A stretch of DNA of 14,347 bases from Bacteroidales bacterium UBA1253 (GTDB lineage Bacteria; Bacteroidota; Bacteroidia; Bacteroidales; Paludibacteraceae): positions 9,039 through 23,385 of the forward strand of contig DBVX01000082.1 in the NCBI GenBank assembly GCA_002308815.1, given 5' to 3'. Below the pieces are notes generated by a model. That model did not search any database. It was not told where the DNA came from and saw nothing but the letters and a program-made list of their open reading frames with translations. Of the stretch, positions 1 through 9,913 are shown piece after piece. Position 1 is the stretch's first letter, and each line of letters begins with the position of its first letter. A program made the position numbers and the translations under genes.

Positions 1-478
1 CGCCTGCGGAGCCTGTGCCGGAAACGGCAGCCTCCGCTGCGCCTTCGATGACGACATCACCAACCGCCTGATTGAGGCGGCGCAGACGGCGGATGCGTTC
101 ATCTTTGGCACGCCCACCTATTTCGGCCAGCCCAACGGCGCGCTGCTCGCAGTCCTGCAGCGTGCGCTCTATGCTGCAAGACCTGTCTTTGCCTTCAAGC
201 CTGTGGCATCTGTCATCGTGGCACGGAGGGGTGGGGCGACAGCCGCCTTCCAGACACTCAATATGCCCTTCCAGATGTGCAATATGCCTGTCGCCACCTC
301 GCAGTACTGGAACATCGTCTATGGTGCCGCCAAAGGGGAGGCGCGGCTGGACGCAGAGGGTCTGCAGACCATGCGGACGATGGCGCACAATCTCGCATGG
401 CTCACGCGCAACCTCGCCGCCGAACCGCACTATGACATCGACTCCGAACCTCATCAACGAACCAATTTCATCCGATAG
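1..478 (+). CDS. Flavodoxin-family NAD(P)H-dependent FMN reductase, 3' part
   Basis: This is the C-terminal part of a flavodoxin-fold protein. It enters the window already in frame (first full codon at base 2) and ends at TAG 476-478, giving about 158 residues. The visible start has three cysteines spaced C-x2-C-x7-C (residues 2, 5 and 13 of the fragment), followed by DDD and then GTPTYFGQPNG, the FMN-phosphate-proximal loop of the NADPH-dependent FMN reductase / iron-sulfur flavoprotein group. In that family the flavin sits in an alpha/beta fold and passes electrons from NAD(P)H to small acceptors; the cysteine cluster binds Fe-S in some members only. The substrate cannot be told. The protein is probably cytoplasmic. 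carB starts 3 bases downstream, so the two are probably co-transcribed. The 5' end is missing from the window, and an ATG at 203 in the same frame is internal. A different frame (72-482) is also open but encodes an Arg/Ser-rich shadow. Confidence 0.85.
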   Translation, partial: ACGACAGNGSLRCAFDDDITNRLIEAAQTADAFIFGTPTYFGQPNGALLAVLQRALYAARPVFAFKPVASVIVARRGGATAAFQTLNMPFQMCNMPVATSQYWNIVYGAAKGEARLDAEGLQTMRTMAHNLAWLTRNLAAEPHYDIDSEPHQRTNFIR

Positions 479-481
479 ATA

Positions 482-3400
482 ATGAAACTCAACGACATCA
501 AGAAAGTCCTCGTCCTCGGTTCCGGCGCGCTCAAGATTGGCGAAGCGGGCGAGTTTGACTATTCCGGAAGCCAGGCACTCAAGGCACTCCGCGAAGAAGG
601 TGTTACAACCGTCCTCATCAACCCAAACATAGCCACCGTTCAAACCTCCGAGGGCGTGGCGGACAAAATCTATTTCCTGCCCGTATCGCCTTATTTCGTC
701 GAGCGGGTCATTGAGAAGGAGCGTCCCGACGGAATACTGCTCTCTTTCGGCGGACAGACAGCTCTCAACTGTGGAGTGGAACTGTTCAAACAAGGCGTGC
801 TTGACCGTTACAATGTGCAGGTGCTCGGCACGCCCATCCGCGCCATTATGGACACCGAAGACCGCGAACTCTTCGTCGAACGGCTCAATGAAATTGGCGT
901 GAAGACCATTCGCAGCGAGGCGTGCGAGACGATTGAGCAGGCACGTGAGGCGGCAGCGCGGCTCGGATACCCCATTATCATTCGTGCCGCCTACGCGCTC
1001 GGAGGACTAGGTTCCGGTTTCTGCGACAATGAGGACGAACTCAACCGCCTTGCCGAAAAAGCCTTCTCCTTCTCCCCGCAGGTGCTGGTGGAGAAATCGC
1101 TCAAAGGATGGAAAGAGATTGAGTACGAGGTGGTGCGCGACCGGTACGACAACTGCATCACTGTCTGCAATATGGAGAACTTCGACCCGCTCGGTATCCA
1201 TACCGGCGAGAGCATTGTCATTGCCCCCTCGCAGACACTTACCAACTCCGAGTACCACAAACTGCGCGAACTTGCCATACGCATCATCCGTCATATAGGT
1301 ATAGTTGGTGAGTGCAATGTGCAGTACGCCCTTGACCCGCAGTCGGAGGACTACCGCGTCATCGAGGTCAATGCGCGTCTTTCGCGTTCGTCTGCCCTTG
1401 CCAGCAAGGCGACCGGTTACCCGCTTGCTTTCGTTGCCGCCAAGCTCGGAATGGGCTATGGCTTGCACGAACTCTACAACTCCGTCACCAAGACGACCTC
1501 CGCGTTCTTCGAGCCGGCACTTGACTACGTGGTCTGCAAGATTCCCCGCTGGGACCTCAACAAGTTCCGCAATGTGGACCGCGAACTCGGCTCTTCCATG
1601 AAGTCTGTCGGCGAGGTGATGGCTATAGGGCGCACCTTCGAGGAGGCGATTCAGAAAGGGCTTCGCATGATAGGCCAGGGGATGCACGGCTTCGCGGCGA
1701 ACAAGGTTCTTCAGATTGACAATATAGACCATTCGCTTGCGGCGCCGACCGACAAGCGCATCTTCGTTGTCGCCGAGGCGATGAAGCAGGGCTACAGTGT
1801 CGAGCGCATCCACGATCTCACGATGATTGACCGCTGGTTCCTGCAGAAACTGGAGAACATCCGCCTTACGGAGCAGGAGCTTCACCAATACACAATCGAC
1901 ACCTTGCCGGATGATCTTCTGCTCAAAGCCAAGCAGCAGGGGTTCAGCGATTTTCAGGTGGCGCGTGCCGTCGGCTTGATGGAGCAGACCGACTCCGAAG
2001 CCGCCGTACTGCGTATGCGCGCTCACCGCAAGGAAAGAGGCATCCTTCCTGTTGTCCGTCAGATTGACACCCTTGCCGCCGAGTACCCTGCGCAGACCAA
2101 CTACCTCTACCTGACCTACAGCGGCACCGAAAGCGACATCGACTATTCCGGTGACCGTCAGTCCATTATCGTTCTCGGATCGGGTGCCTACCGCATCGGC
2201 TCGTCTGTCGAGTTCGACTGGTGCGGCGTGCAAGCTCTCAACACCATCCGCAAGAGCGGCTATCGGTCGGTGATGATTAACTACAATCCCGAGACGGTCT
2301 CCACCGACTACGACATGTGCGACCGGCTCTATTTTGACGAACTCACCTTCGAGCGCGTGATGGACATCATCGAACTGGAAACGCCCTACGGCGTGATTGT
2401 GTCCACCGGCGGACAGATACCTAACAACCTCGCCCTCAAACTGGACGAGCAGCACGTCCGTCTGCTCGGCACCTCGGCACAGTCCATCGACAACGCCGAG
2501 GACCGCGACAAGTTCTCCGCCATGCTCGACCGCATAGGCGTTGACCAGCCCCGATGGAGCGCGCTCACCTCGATGGAGGACATTCACGCCTTCGTGGAGA
2601 AAGTGGGCTACCCCGTCCTTGTCCGTCCGTCCTACGTCCTTTCGGGTGCGGCTATGAACGTATGCTCGTCAGAAGAGGAACTCCGCCGCTTCCTACTACT
2701 CGCCGCCAATGTAAGCCAAAAGCACCCTGTAGTGGTGTCCAAGTTCATGAACAACACCAAGGAAGTGGAGATGGACGCTGTGGCGCGCAACGGCGAGATT
2801 ATAGCCTATGCCATTTCCGAACACGTTGAGTATGCGGGCGTGCATTCGGGTGATGCCACCATCATGTTCCCCGCGCAGAAACTTTATGTCGAGACCGTCC
2901 GCCGTATCAAGCGGATATCCGGACAGATAGCGCGCGAACTTAATATATCGGGACCGTTCAATATCCAGTTCCTTGCGCGCGAGAACGAGATAAAGGTGAT
3001 AGAGTGTAACCTTCGTGCCTCACGTTCCTTCCCGTTCGTGTCAAAGGTTCTGAAGATCAACCTGATTGACCTTGCTACGCGCATCATGCTTGGCTTGCCT
3101 GTCGAGAAGCCCCATAAGTCGCTCTTCGACTTTGAGTACGTCGGTGTCAAGGCCTCCCAGTTCTCTTTCAACCGTCTTCAGAACACAGACCCCGTACTCG
3201 GTGTCGATATGGCTTCCACCGGTGAGGTCGGATGCCTCGGTGAGGATGCCAATGCCGCCCTGATGAAGGCCATGCTCTCGGTGGGCTATCGCGTGCCGCA
3301 AAAATCCGTTCTCATCTCCGCAGGCGACACCAAGCACCGCACTATGCTGCTTGAACCCGCTCGTTTGCTCGCGTCCAAGGGATACACGCTCTATGCCACG

Positions 3401-3685
3401 GAGGGCACCTCCGCGTTCCTCTCCGAGTACAACGTGCCCAATACCTGCGTCAGCACGGATGAGGTGTTGCGCCTGTTGCATAACCACACCATCGAACTGG
3501 TCATCAGTGTCCATCGCGAGAACGATACCGGCACCGAGAACAAGGGCTATCAGGTCCGCCGTGCTGCCATCGACCTCAATATACCTGTCATCAGCAATCC
3601 TCGTCTTGCGGGCGCGTTCATCTATGCGTTCTGCGCCGTGCCGCTTGACCAGCTCGACATCCTCGCGTGGGATGAGTATAAGTAA
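482..3685 (+). CDS. carB: Carbamoyl-phosphate synthase, large subunit
   Basis: This 1067-residue protein matches full-length CarB (E. coli about 1073). It makes carbamoyl phosphate from bicarbonate, two ATP and ammonia tunnelled from the CarA glutaminase, feeding pyrimidine and arginine synthesis in the cytoplasm. The N-half opens with LVLGSGALKIGEAGEFDYSG and has an ATP-grasp core with E295 and N297 before RLSRSSALASKATG. An oligomerisation region follows (about 400-545). The second half restarts at about 560 with VLGSGAYRIGSSVEFDW and has its own ATP-grasp (E841, N843). A methylglyoxal-synthase-like regulatory domain spans about 941-1067. The second half and the regulatory domain look closer to animal CAD/CPS1 than to E. 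coli CarB (SSVEFDW, DPVLGVDMASTGEV, KGYQVRRAA). The start is the ATG 3 bases after the upstream stop; there is no clear Shine-Dalgarno, as is usual in Bacteroidota. purC follows 18 bases downstream. No carA is visible. Confidence 0.97.
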   Translation: MKLNDIKKVLVLGSGALKIGEAGEFDYSGSQALKALREEGVTTVLINPNIATVQTSEGVADKIYFLPVSPYFVERVIEKERPDGILLSFGGQTALNCGVELFKQGVLDRYNVQVLGTPIRAIMDTEDRELFVERLNEIGVKTIRSEACETIEQAREAAARLGYPIIIRAAYALGGLGSGFCDNEDELNRLAEKAFSFSPQVLVEKSLKGWKEIEYEVVRDRYDNCITVCNMENFDPLGIHTGESIVIAPSQTLTNSEYHKLRELAIRIIRHIGIVGECNVQYALDPQSEDYRVIEVNARLSRSSALASKATGYPLAFVAAKLGMGYGLHELYNSVTKTTSAFFEPALDYVVCKIPRWDLNKFRNVDRELGSSMKSVGEVMAIGRTFEEAIQKGLRMIGQGMHGFAANKVLQIDNIDHSLAAPTDKRIFVVAEAMKQGYSVERIHDLTMIDRWFLQKLENIRLTEQELHQYTIDTLPDDLLLKAKQQGFSDFQVARAVGLMEQTDSEAAVLRMRAHRKERGILPVVRQIDTLAAEYPAQTNYLYLTYSGTESDIDYSGDRQSIIVLGSGAYRIGSSVEFDWCGVQALNTIRKSGYRSVMINYNPETVSTDYDMCDRLYFDELTFERVMDIIELETPYGVIVSTGGQIPNNLALKLDEQHVRLLGTSAQSIDNAEDRDKFSAMLDRIGVDQPRWSALTSMEDIHAFVEKVGYPVLVRPSYVLSGAAMNVCSSEEELRRFLLLAANVSQKHPVVVSKFMNNTKEVEMDAVARNGEIIAYAISEHVEYAGVHSGDATIMFPAQKLYVETVRRIKRISGQIARELNISGPFNIQFLARENEIKVIECNLRASRSFPFVSKVLKINLIDLATRIMLGLPVEKPHKSLFDFEYVGVKASQFSFNRLQNTDPVLGVDMASTGEVGCLGEDANAALMKAMLSVGYRVPQKSVLISAGDTKHRTMLLEPARLLASKGYTLYATEGTSAFLSEYNVPNTCVSTDEVLRLLHNHTIELVISVHRENDTGTENKGYQVRRAAIDLNIPVISNPRLAGAFIYAFCAVPLDQLDILAWDEYK

Positions 3686-3703
3686 ATTAAAGACAACTGT
3701 TAT

Positions 3704-4690
3704 ATGAATACCGCATTAACCCAGACTGATTTTCATTTTCCCCGCCAGACGGGAGTGTATCATGGCAAGGTCCGTGATGTCTATTTCCTTGACGACCGCC
3801 TCGTGATGGTCGCCACCGACCGTATTTCCGCGTTCGATGTCATACTCCCGCACGGCATACCCTTCAAGGGGCTGATTCTCAATCAGATTGCGGCGCGTTT
3901 CCTTCGTGCCACGGAGGACATTGTGCCCAACTGGCTCGAGGCCACGCCCGACCCGATGGTCTCTGTCGGCAGGCGCTGTCAGGGCTATCCTGTTGAGATG
4001 ATTGTGCGCGGTTATCTTTGCGGCAGTGCGTGGCGAGCCTATCAGCAGGGCGAACGCACACTCTGCGGAGTGCGGCTGCCCGACGGGATGCGTGAGAACG
4101 AGGCGTTCCCCGAACCGATTATCACGCCCACTACCAAGGCGGAGATTGGCGAGCACGATGAGAACATCTCCCGTGAGGAAATCATCGCCAAGGGACTCGT
4201 GCCCGAAAAGGAATACGAACAACTGGAACAGTACTCGCTGGCTCTCTTCCGTCGCGGGCAGCAGATGGCGGCGGAGCGCGGGCTCATCCTCGTGGACACC
4301 AAGTACGAGTTCGGCACGTACAACGGACAGATACTCCTGATGGACGAGGTGCATACGCCCGACTCTTCGCGGTATTTCTACAGCGATGGCTATGAGGAGC
4401 GTTTCCGCAACGGGCAGCCACAGCGTCAGTTGTCGAAGGAGTTCGTGCGCGAGTGGCTCATGCAGAACGGCTTCCAGGGCAGGGAGGGGCAGCAGGTTCC
4501 CGAGATGACTCCTGCCGTGGTGGATGGCATACGCGACCGCTATATGGAGCTTTACGAGCACATCACGGGCGAGTCATTGTCCATCGGCTGTGACGTGGCG
4601 GACAACTCTGCGGCTCTTGCCTCCCGCATTGAGAGTAATGTCCTGAAGTATCTAATCTTGGTTCAATCTGGGAACTTGGAAATCAGATAA
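3704..4690 (+). CDS. purC: Phosphoribosylaminoimidazole-succinocarboxamide synthase (SAICAR synthetase)
   Basis: This 328-residue enzyme joins CAIR and aspartate with ATP to give SAICAR in purine synthesis. Visible hallmarks are YHGKVRDVY (19-27, nucleotide-binding turn), [13 protein letters not shown] (37-49), the family signature [15 protein letters not shown] (96-110) and the second signature [11 protein letters not shown] (194-204), then [13 protein letters not shown]. The protein is of the longer form seen in Bacteroidales and yeast rather than the short E. coli form (237). The family end is expected near NVLKYL (residue 317). Eleven further residues ([11 protein letters not shown]) are encoded by DNA that forms an inverted repeat and overlaps the dnaE stop, so the tail looks like a run-on of the frame. 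The leader is A-rich without a Shine-Dalgarno. Close spacing to carB suggests one nucleotide-synthesis operon. Confidence 0.96.
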   Translation: MNTALTQTDFHFPRQTGVYHGKVRDVYFLDDRLVMVATDRISAFDVILPHGIPFKGLILNQIAARFLRATEDIVPNWLEATPDPMVSVGRRCQGYPVEMIVRGYLCGSAWRAYQQGERTLCGVRLPDGMRENEAFPEPIITPTTKAEIGEHDENISREEIIAKGLVPEKEYEQLEQYSLALFRRGQQMAAERGLILVDTKYEFGTYNGQILLMDEVHTPDSSRYFYSDGYEERFRNGQPQRQLSKEFVREWLMQNGFQGREGQQVPEMTPAVVDGIRDRYMELYEHITGESLSIGCDVADNSAALASRIESNVLKYLILVQSGNLEIR

Positions 4691-4692
4691 CC
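4660..4692. terminator. Imperfect inverted repeat across the convergent purC/dnaE stops
   Basis: GGTT (4660-4663), two unpaired bases CA, ATCTG (4666-4670), a 13-base loop, then CAGAT (4684-4688) and AACC (4689-4692) give nine pairs with a 2-base bulge. The repeat covers both the purC stop (4688-4690) and the dnaE stop (4683-4685). It could act as a bidirectional terminator, since the two genes overlap and leave no other space. No U-run follows on either strand and the loop is large, so a classic intrinsic terminator is not supported. The repeat is seen; the function is inferred. Confidence 0.3.
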
Positions 4693-7600
4693 ACAGAGTA
4701 GGAAAGCAGTCCTTCGTTCTGCAAGTCGCGTAGAAATATGTAAATATCACGTGTGAGATTTACATTCAACCGATTGGATAGTGTTGTAACGCTGTCGTTG
4801 TGCTGTGTGTCTATAATCTGCACCTTGACAGGGACACTGACCGCCTCCTGACCGGCATCGTCTTTTGTTTTCCTCTTCGTTTCCTTTTGCGTGAAGTTTT
4901 TCACGAGCAGGTCGCCTAATTCGGCGGTGGCGTTCTCGGCGGACACTTTGAGCATCAGGGCGCGAACGTATTTCTTCCGCGTGTCGCGCAGCAGTTCCAC
5001 CTGCGTGAGGTTGAACTCATATTCCGCCTTGTCCCTCGGTTCGGGTTGGAAATGCGCCCGTCCCTCGCCCCTCTGACGGATGGTGCCTGACAGCATCACA
5101 TAGACGTTCTTCTTGAGCATCGGCGCAAACTGTGTGTAGATGTTGCCGAACAGGGCGAACTTGTAACTGCCGTTGTAGTCCTCAATGGTGTACCGGCCGT
5201 ACGGATTGCCGTTTTTGGAAATCGCCTGTTCCTCACTCGTTATTATTCCTCCTATACGAATGGCTTCTTTTTCGTGCTGCATAATCCATTCGTTGGGGTT
5301 TATTGCCCGCAGGGTGTCTTCCGCGCTTTCGTTCCGGTCATCATCCGATGAGAGCGGATCAGAGGGATTGTCCGAGGCTGCGGGGTTGTCGTCAGCGGTA
5401 TATACATTACGCGCTTCGGGTCTCCGCCAGCCGTCAAAGCGTTGCATATCCTCACAGGTGAGGGTAGTGAGATGGCGCATCTCAAACTCATACTCGTCCA
5501 ACGGGTGCGCCGACAGGTAGATGCCGATGAGATCCTTCTCCTTATTCAGCCTCTCTATAGGCGACATACGGGGAATAGACAAGGGCAGTTCGGGCTTGGC
5601 GATGGACACGCCTCCGTCTCCGCCCAGATCGCCGAAGAGGGAGTTCTGCTGCGACTGACGATCCTGCTGGTACATATTGCCGTAGCGTATCAGCGCGTCC
5701 AGCACGTATTCGCCCTTGTCGTTGATGCCGAGCAACTGCTCGCGATAAACATCCGCAAAGCAGTCGAACGCGCCGCCCGTAACGAGCCATTCCAGCGTCT
5801 TGCGGTTGCACGACTGGAGATTGACCCGCTCCACAAAGTCATAGACAGAGAGGTATTTGCCGTTTTTCCTCCGCTCTTCGAGGATGGCTTCGACCGCCCC
5901 TTCGCCAACACCCTTGATACCGCCAAGACCAAAACGGATATCGCCCTGCTTGTTGACGGTGAAGTTCATCTCCGATTCGTTCACATCGGGTTCAAGCACG
6001 TTGATATGCAACGCCTTGCACTCGTCCATAAACTTTGTAACCTCCTTGATGTCGTTCTTCGATATGGTCAGGTTCGCCGCCATAAACTCGGCAGGGTAGT
6101 GGGCTTTGAGGTAGCCTGTCTGGTACGCCACCCACGAATAGCAGGCGGCATGCGACTTGTTGAAGGCGTAGGATGCGAAGGCTTCCCAGTCCTTCCAAAT
6201 CTTGTCAAGAATCTTCTCGTCGTGTCCGTTGGCTCTGCCGCCGTCCATAAACTTGCCTTTCAACTCCTGCAGAACCTGCATCTGCTTCTTGCCCATCGCC
6301 TTGCGCAGTTTGTCGCTCTCGCCGCGTGTGAAGTTGGCGAGCAGGCGGCTGAGCAGCATGACCTGCTCCTGATAGACCGTCACCCCGTAGGTGTCCTTCA
6401 GGTACTTCTCCATCACGGGGATGTCGTAGGTGACAGCCTCCTCACCGTGCTTGCGGCGGATGAACTGCGGGATGTACTGCATCGGTCCGGGACGGTAGAG
6501 AGCGTTCATCGCGATAAGGTCGCCGATGACGGTCGGACGCAACTCTTTGAGGTACTTCCGCATACCTGCGCTCTCGAACTGGAACACCGCTACAGTTCTG
6601 CCTTCTTGGAAAAGGCGGTAGGTTTCGGCATCGTCCAGCGGGATATGGTCAATGTCCACTTCCTCGCCCCGCGACTTGCGGATGTTCTCCAGACATTCGC
6701 GGATGATGGTCAGCGTTTTCAGTCCGAGGAAGTCCATCTTAATCAGCCCGACGGATTCCACCACATGCCCGTCGTATTCGGTGACCAGCACACGTTTCCT
6801 CTCCTCTTTGTCCTCGATACTGCTCAGCGGCGCGAACTTGGTCAGGTCATCCGCACCGATGATGACTCCGCAGGCGTGGATACCCACCTGACGGATAGTG
6901 CCTTCCAACTGCTGCGCGTAGGTCAGCACCGAACGGATCTCCGGCTCACCCTCCTCGTACATCTTCTTAAGTTCGGGAACATACTTGTAGCAGTTCTTCA
7001 GATTGACTTTGGGCGACTTGCCTTTCTCGTCCTTTATGTTGTCGGGGAAGCCGCGTTCAGGAATGAGCGACTTGATTTGCGCCACAGTAGGGAGCGGAAT
7101 GCCGTGCAGTCTGCCCACATCGGCAATGGCGGACTTGGCTGCCATCACGCCGTAGGTGATGATATGCGCCACGTGTGTCTCGCCGTACTTGCGGCTCACC
7201 CAGTCTAATACGCGGCCGCGACCGGCATCGTCGAAGTCGGTGTCTATATCGGGCAGGGATATACGGTCGGGATTGAGGAAACGCTCGAACAGCAAATCAT
7301 ATCGCAGCGGATCCAAGTCGGTGATATGCAGGCAGTAGGCGACCACGCTTCCGGCAGCGCTTCCGCGTCCCGGACCGACGCTCACGCCCAGTTCCTCCCG
7401 TGCGCCGCGTATGAAGTCCATCACGATAAGGAAGTAACCCGGGAAACCCATCGACTTCATCGTGTGCAACTCAAAACGGATGCGTTCTTTCAACTCCTCA
7501 TCTGTCTGAAGACGCTCCTTGCCGTACCGCTCCTCCGCTCCCAGCATCGTGAGGTGTTCAAGGTAGTCCGCCTCCAGTTTGATGCGGTAGAGACGGTCAA

Positions 7601-8705
7601 TACCTCCCATCTTCCTGATTTTCTTCTGCGCGGCTTTCTCGTCCATTACTATTTCGCCGTTCTCGTTGCGGGTGAACTCGTCGAAGATCTGCTGCTCTGT
7701 GAAACGCTGCCGGTATTCGTCTTCCGTTCCGAACGATTCGGGGATGGGGAACTTGGGCATGATGGGGTCGGAGTCAATGTCATAGACCTCCACCTTGTCG
7801 GCAATCTCCTGTGTGTTGGTGATGGCTTCGGGCAGGTCGGCGAAGATGGCTGCCATCTGTTCGGGTGTCTTGAGCCATTCCTGCTTGGTGTAGTGCATAC
7901 GGTCGGGGTCATCGAACTTGGCTCCGGTGCTGATACACAGCAGCCGGTCGTGCGCCTCCGCGTGTTCCTCCTCCACGAAATGCACGTCGTTGGTGGCTAT
8001 GAGTTTGATATTGTGTTTGCGGGCAAGGTCAATGAGGACAGGATTGACCTGCATCTGCGCCTGATACACGTCCTGGTTGCCGTTGGGTTTCTCGGTCTGG
8101 TGACGTTGCAGTTCGAGGTAATAGTCATCGCCGAAGAGGTTTTTGAACCATAGGACGGACTCCTCCGCGCCCTGCAGGTCGCCGTAGTTGATTTTGCGCG
8201 CCACCTCGCCCGCCAGACAGGCGGAGGAACAGATCAGCCCTTCGTGGTACTGCTCCAGCAGTTGGTGGTCGATACGCGGGGTATGGTAGTAGGCATCGTC
8301 CATAAAACTCTCGCTGACCAGATGGCAGAGGTTATGGTAGCCCTGCATGTTCTTGGCAAGCAGGATGAGATGCCAGCCCGAGCGGTCGATATTGTATTTC
8401 TTGCCGTTGGGAGCGGTCGCTTCCTCGTTGGTTTTGCTTTTTCTGCCTCTGCGGGCACAATAGACCTCGCAGCCTACAATAGGTTTGAACACGCGCAGGT
8501 CAGGGTTATCGGCATCCTCCTGCGCTTTCTTGTTGACTTTCTTGCTGTAATCGAGAAACTCCTTGATGCCGTACATGTTGCCGTGGTCGGTAAGTGCCAT
8601 GGCGGACATACCCGTTTTGAGGCATTTGTCCACGAGGTCAGGCACTTTGGACATCCCGTCCAGAATGGAGTAGTGGCTATGAACGTGTAGGTGTGTGAAG
8701 GACAT
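4683..8705 (-). CDS. dnaE: DNA polymerase III subunit alpha (replicative polymerase)
   Basis: This 1340-residue catalytic subunit of the chromosomal replicase is a DnaE1-type enzyme. The N-terminal PHP domain (about 1-310) keeps the metal-ligand pattern: H7 and H9 in [11 protein letters not shown]40-H41 in ALTDHGN, E80 in VGCEVY, H112 in WHLILLAKN, the SACLAGE cysteine at 162-163, and D240 and H242 in TNDVHF. The polymerase core has [14 protein letters not shown] (445-457), catalytic aspartates D486 and D488 in LPDIDTDF, and D658 in [12 protein letters not shown] helix-hairpin-helix lies at 925-945, a beta-clamp motif QNSLF at 1020-1024, and an OB-fold at about 1147-1240. It is longer than E. 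coli DnaE (1160). The extra length includes an acidic, probably disordered linker at 1103-1131 and a long C-terminal region. The ATG is 9 bases after the endonuclease stop, with an A-rich leader. The 3' end overlaps convergent purC by 8 bases. Confidence 0.98.
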   Translation of the reverse strand: MSFTHLHVHSHYSILDGMSKVPDLVDKCLKTGMSAMALTDHGNMYGIKEFLDYSKKVNKKAQEDADNPDLRVFKPIVGCEVYCARRGRKSKTNEEATAPNGKKYNIDRSGWHLILLAKNMQGYHNLCHLVSESFMDDAYYHTPRIDHQLLEQYHEGLICSSACLAGEVARKINYGDLQGAEESVLWFKNLFGDDYYLELQRHQTEKPNGNQDVYQAQMQVNPVLIDLARKHNIKLIATNDVHFVEEEHAEAHDRLLCISTGAKFDDPDRMHYTKQEWLKTPEQMAAIFADLPEAITNTQEIADKVEVYDIDSDPIMPKFPIPESFGTEDEYRQRFTEQQIFDEFTRNENGEIVMDEKAAQKKIRKMGGIDRLYRIKLEADYLEHLTMLGAEERYGKERLQTDEELKERIRFELHTMKSMGFPGYFLIVMDFIRGAREELGVSVGPGRGSAAGSVVAYCLHITDLDPLRYDLLFERFLNPDRISLPDIDTDFDDAGRGRVLDWVSRKYGETHVAHIITYGVMAAKSAIADVGRLHGIPLPTVAQIKSLIPERGFPDNIKDEKGKSPKVNLKNCYKYVPELKKMYEEGEPEIRSVLTYAQQLEGTIRQVGIHACGVIIGADDLTKFAPLSSIEDKEERKRVLVTEYDGHVVESVGLIKMDFLGLKTLTIIRECLENIRKSRGEEVDIDHIPLDDAETYRLFQEGRTVAVFQFESAGMRKYLKELRPTVIGDLIAMNALYRPGPMQYIPQFIRRKHGEEAVTYDIPVMEKYLKDTYGVTVYQEQVMLLSRLLANFTRGESDKLRKAMGKKQMQVLQELKGKFMDGGRANGHDEKILDKIWKDWEAFASYAFNKSHAACYSWVAYQTGYLKAHYPAEFMAANLTISKNDIKEVTKFMDECKALHINVLEPDVNESEMNFTVNKQGDIRFGLGGIKGVGEGAVEAILEERRKNGKYLSVYDFVERVNLQSCNRKTLEWLVTGGAFDCFADVYREQLLGINDKGEYVLDALIRYGNMYQQDRQSQQNSLFGDLGGDGGVSIAKPELPLSIPRMSPIERLNKEKDLIGIYLSAHPLDEYEFEMRHLTTLTCEDMQRFDGWRRPEARNVYTADDNPAASDNPSDPLSSDDDRNESAEDTLRAINPNEWIMQHEKEAIRIGGIITSEEQAISKNGNPYGRYTIEDYNGSYKFALFGNIYTQFAPMLKKNVYVMLSGTIRQRGEGRAHFQPEPRDKAEYEFNLTQVELLRDTRKKYVRALMLKVSAENATAELGDLLVKNFTQKETKRKTKDDAGQEAVSVPVKVQIIDTQHNDSVTTLSNRLNVNLTRDIYIFLRDLQNEGLLSYSVVI

Positions 8706-8714
8706 ATATCTTTT

Positions 8715-9911
8715 TTATATTTTGTACGTTATACTTTCAGGAAAGACTAATGGCATGGCTTTGGGGCGCATCTTGAAACTGTAAGTATCGCCTCCGTTTT
8801 TGCCGGATTTCTGGAATGACGGGCGGCAAATCAACAAATCAACCGTAATCATTCCTTGTTCAAGAAGCACATCGAACTGACCGATATTCGGATTCTTGGT
8901 GTGAATGATATTGTCGTAACGGAAATACTCTTTGTTATTCTCAATACGGTTCTCCACATTGATCCAGAATGTCTCGTGGTGTTTCGTCAGAAGGCGTTCG
9001 TGTAATGTCAATAACTGCCAAACGGCAACATCGTCGTGTCCGGCATCACGGATGTGTTGCAGTTCCAAAAGGCTCTCAATATCATTGACAGATAATTGCA
9101 AGTTGCGAGTCGGATGCGTTGCGGAAACGGTTGTTTGGATGGTCTTGAAGCCATCTTCCGTGAAATAGCCGTATTTATCCACTATTTCCTGCCCTGACTT
9201 GCAACGGCTTAAATCCCAGTTGGGTGTTTGTGTAAAGAGGTTCTTTCTTGCACCGGTTTTATTGCCTCTCGCCGATTTGAGTTCTATACCTTTGTAGTCT
9301 GCCGTCTTGTCAGAGTTCATAGGAATACCCAATAGGGTCTCAATCGTTCGACCAATGCCGGTATCAGCCATTACTTCGGATTCAAACCATTGCCCGGATG
9401 CGCGGCGGAAATGCTGAATGAGTTCTTGCGATACTTCTTGCGCTTCGCTGGAGAACGCAAGCAGACAATCCTTAATCGGGTTAACTAACGCGGATTCGAC
9501 AGCTTGCTTTATGTCTTCGCGTGTAGAGTTGATAATGAACAGCTCGCCACCATGCGCAATCAGGATATGAATATCATCCGGTTTGGTGTATGCTTGGAGT
9601 TTGTAAATCCATAGGCGCGGATCTCCATTCTTTGTCACCGGACGGTAAAGTGATGTTTGCGTATCCAGTACTGATTGGAAAGTCAGGATATGCGTTGGCA
9701 CAAGGATTTTGTTTTCAGGTCCTTGCAACTGCAACTCATAGTCATGGATGCCATTCTCCTTGAAGTAGGCGCGCATAGGTGCAGTAGCATCCAGAATACT
9801 CTTTTGTAGTCCGGTTTCCGTGATTTGAACTTGGGTAAACGAGATGCCAAGGTTCACGAGATATTGTTGGTTTTTCAACTCCAAAGGAGTGAAAGCGCGC
9901 ATGTGTATCAT
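8715..9911 (-). CDS. MvaI/BcnI-family type II restriction endonuclease
   Basis: This 398-residue protein has a C-terminal MvaI/BcnI-type nuclease domain (about 175-398). The active site reads ADYKGIELKSAR: D205, E210 and K212 in the D-x4-E-x-K spacing described for MvaI, preceded by E191 in TIETLLGIP. Late motifs NIGQFDVLLEQG and KMRPKAMPLVFP also fit the family. Characterised members cut CCWGG (MvaI) or CCSGG (BcnI) as monomers; this protein's site cannot be read from sequence. The first roughly 175 residues have no counterpart in the 246-residue MvaI and are unassigned. The upstream methyltransferase gene ends 9 bases before the start, so the pair should be co-transcribed. The first ATG (9911) is only 2 bases from a GGAGGG ribosome-binding sequence. 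The ATG at 9902, 11 bases away, would give 395 residues and is a plausible alternative start. Confidence 0.85.
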   Translation of the reverse strand: MIHMRAFTPLELKNQQYLVNLGISFTQVQITETGLQKSILDATAPMRAYFKENGIHDYELQLQGPENKILVPTHILTFQSVLDTQTSLYRPVTKNGDPRLWIYKLQAYTKPDDIHILIAHGGELFIINSTREDIKQAVESALVNPIKDCLLAFSSEAQEVSQELIQHFRRASGQWFESEVMADTGIGRTIETLLGIPMNSDKTADYKGIELKSARGNKTGARKNLFTQTPNWDLSRCKSGQEIVDKYGYFTEDGFKTIQTTVSATHPTRNLQLSVNDIESLLELQHIRDAGHDDVAVWQLLTLHERLLTKHHETFWINVENRIENNKEYFRYDNIIHTKNPNIGQFDVLLEQGMITVDLLICRPSFQKSGKNGGDTYSFKMRPKAMPLVFPESITYKI

Positions 9912-9913
9912 AA

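Noticed and set aside
72..482. Arg-rich open frame near the left edge
   Set aside because: The frame starting at base 2 encodes the flavodoxin-family protein over the same stretch; this one begins with MRRRRRR and has no family features.
1007..2587. 526-residue open frame antisense to carB
   Set aside because: It lies wholly opposite a clear carB and has no recognisable motif; it reflects absence of antisense stops in a GC-rich, codon-biased gene.
3716..4561. 281-residue frame antisense to purC
   Set aside because: PurC signatures are unambiguous on the other strand and the antisense product is unrecognisable.
5442..7208. 588-residue open frame antisense to dnaE (and another at 7326-8153)
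   Set aside because: Both oppose conserved DnaE motifs and have low-complexity His/Leu/Val-rich translations typical of shadow frames.
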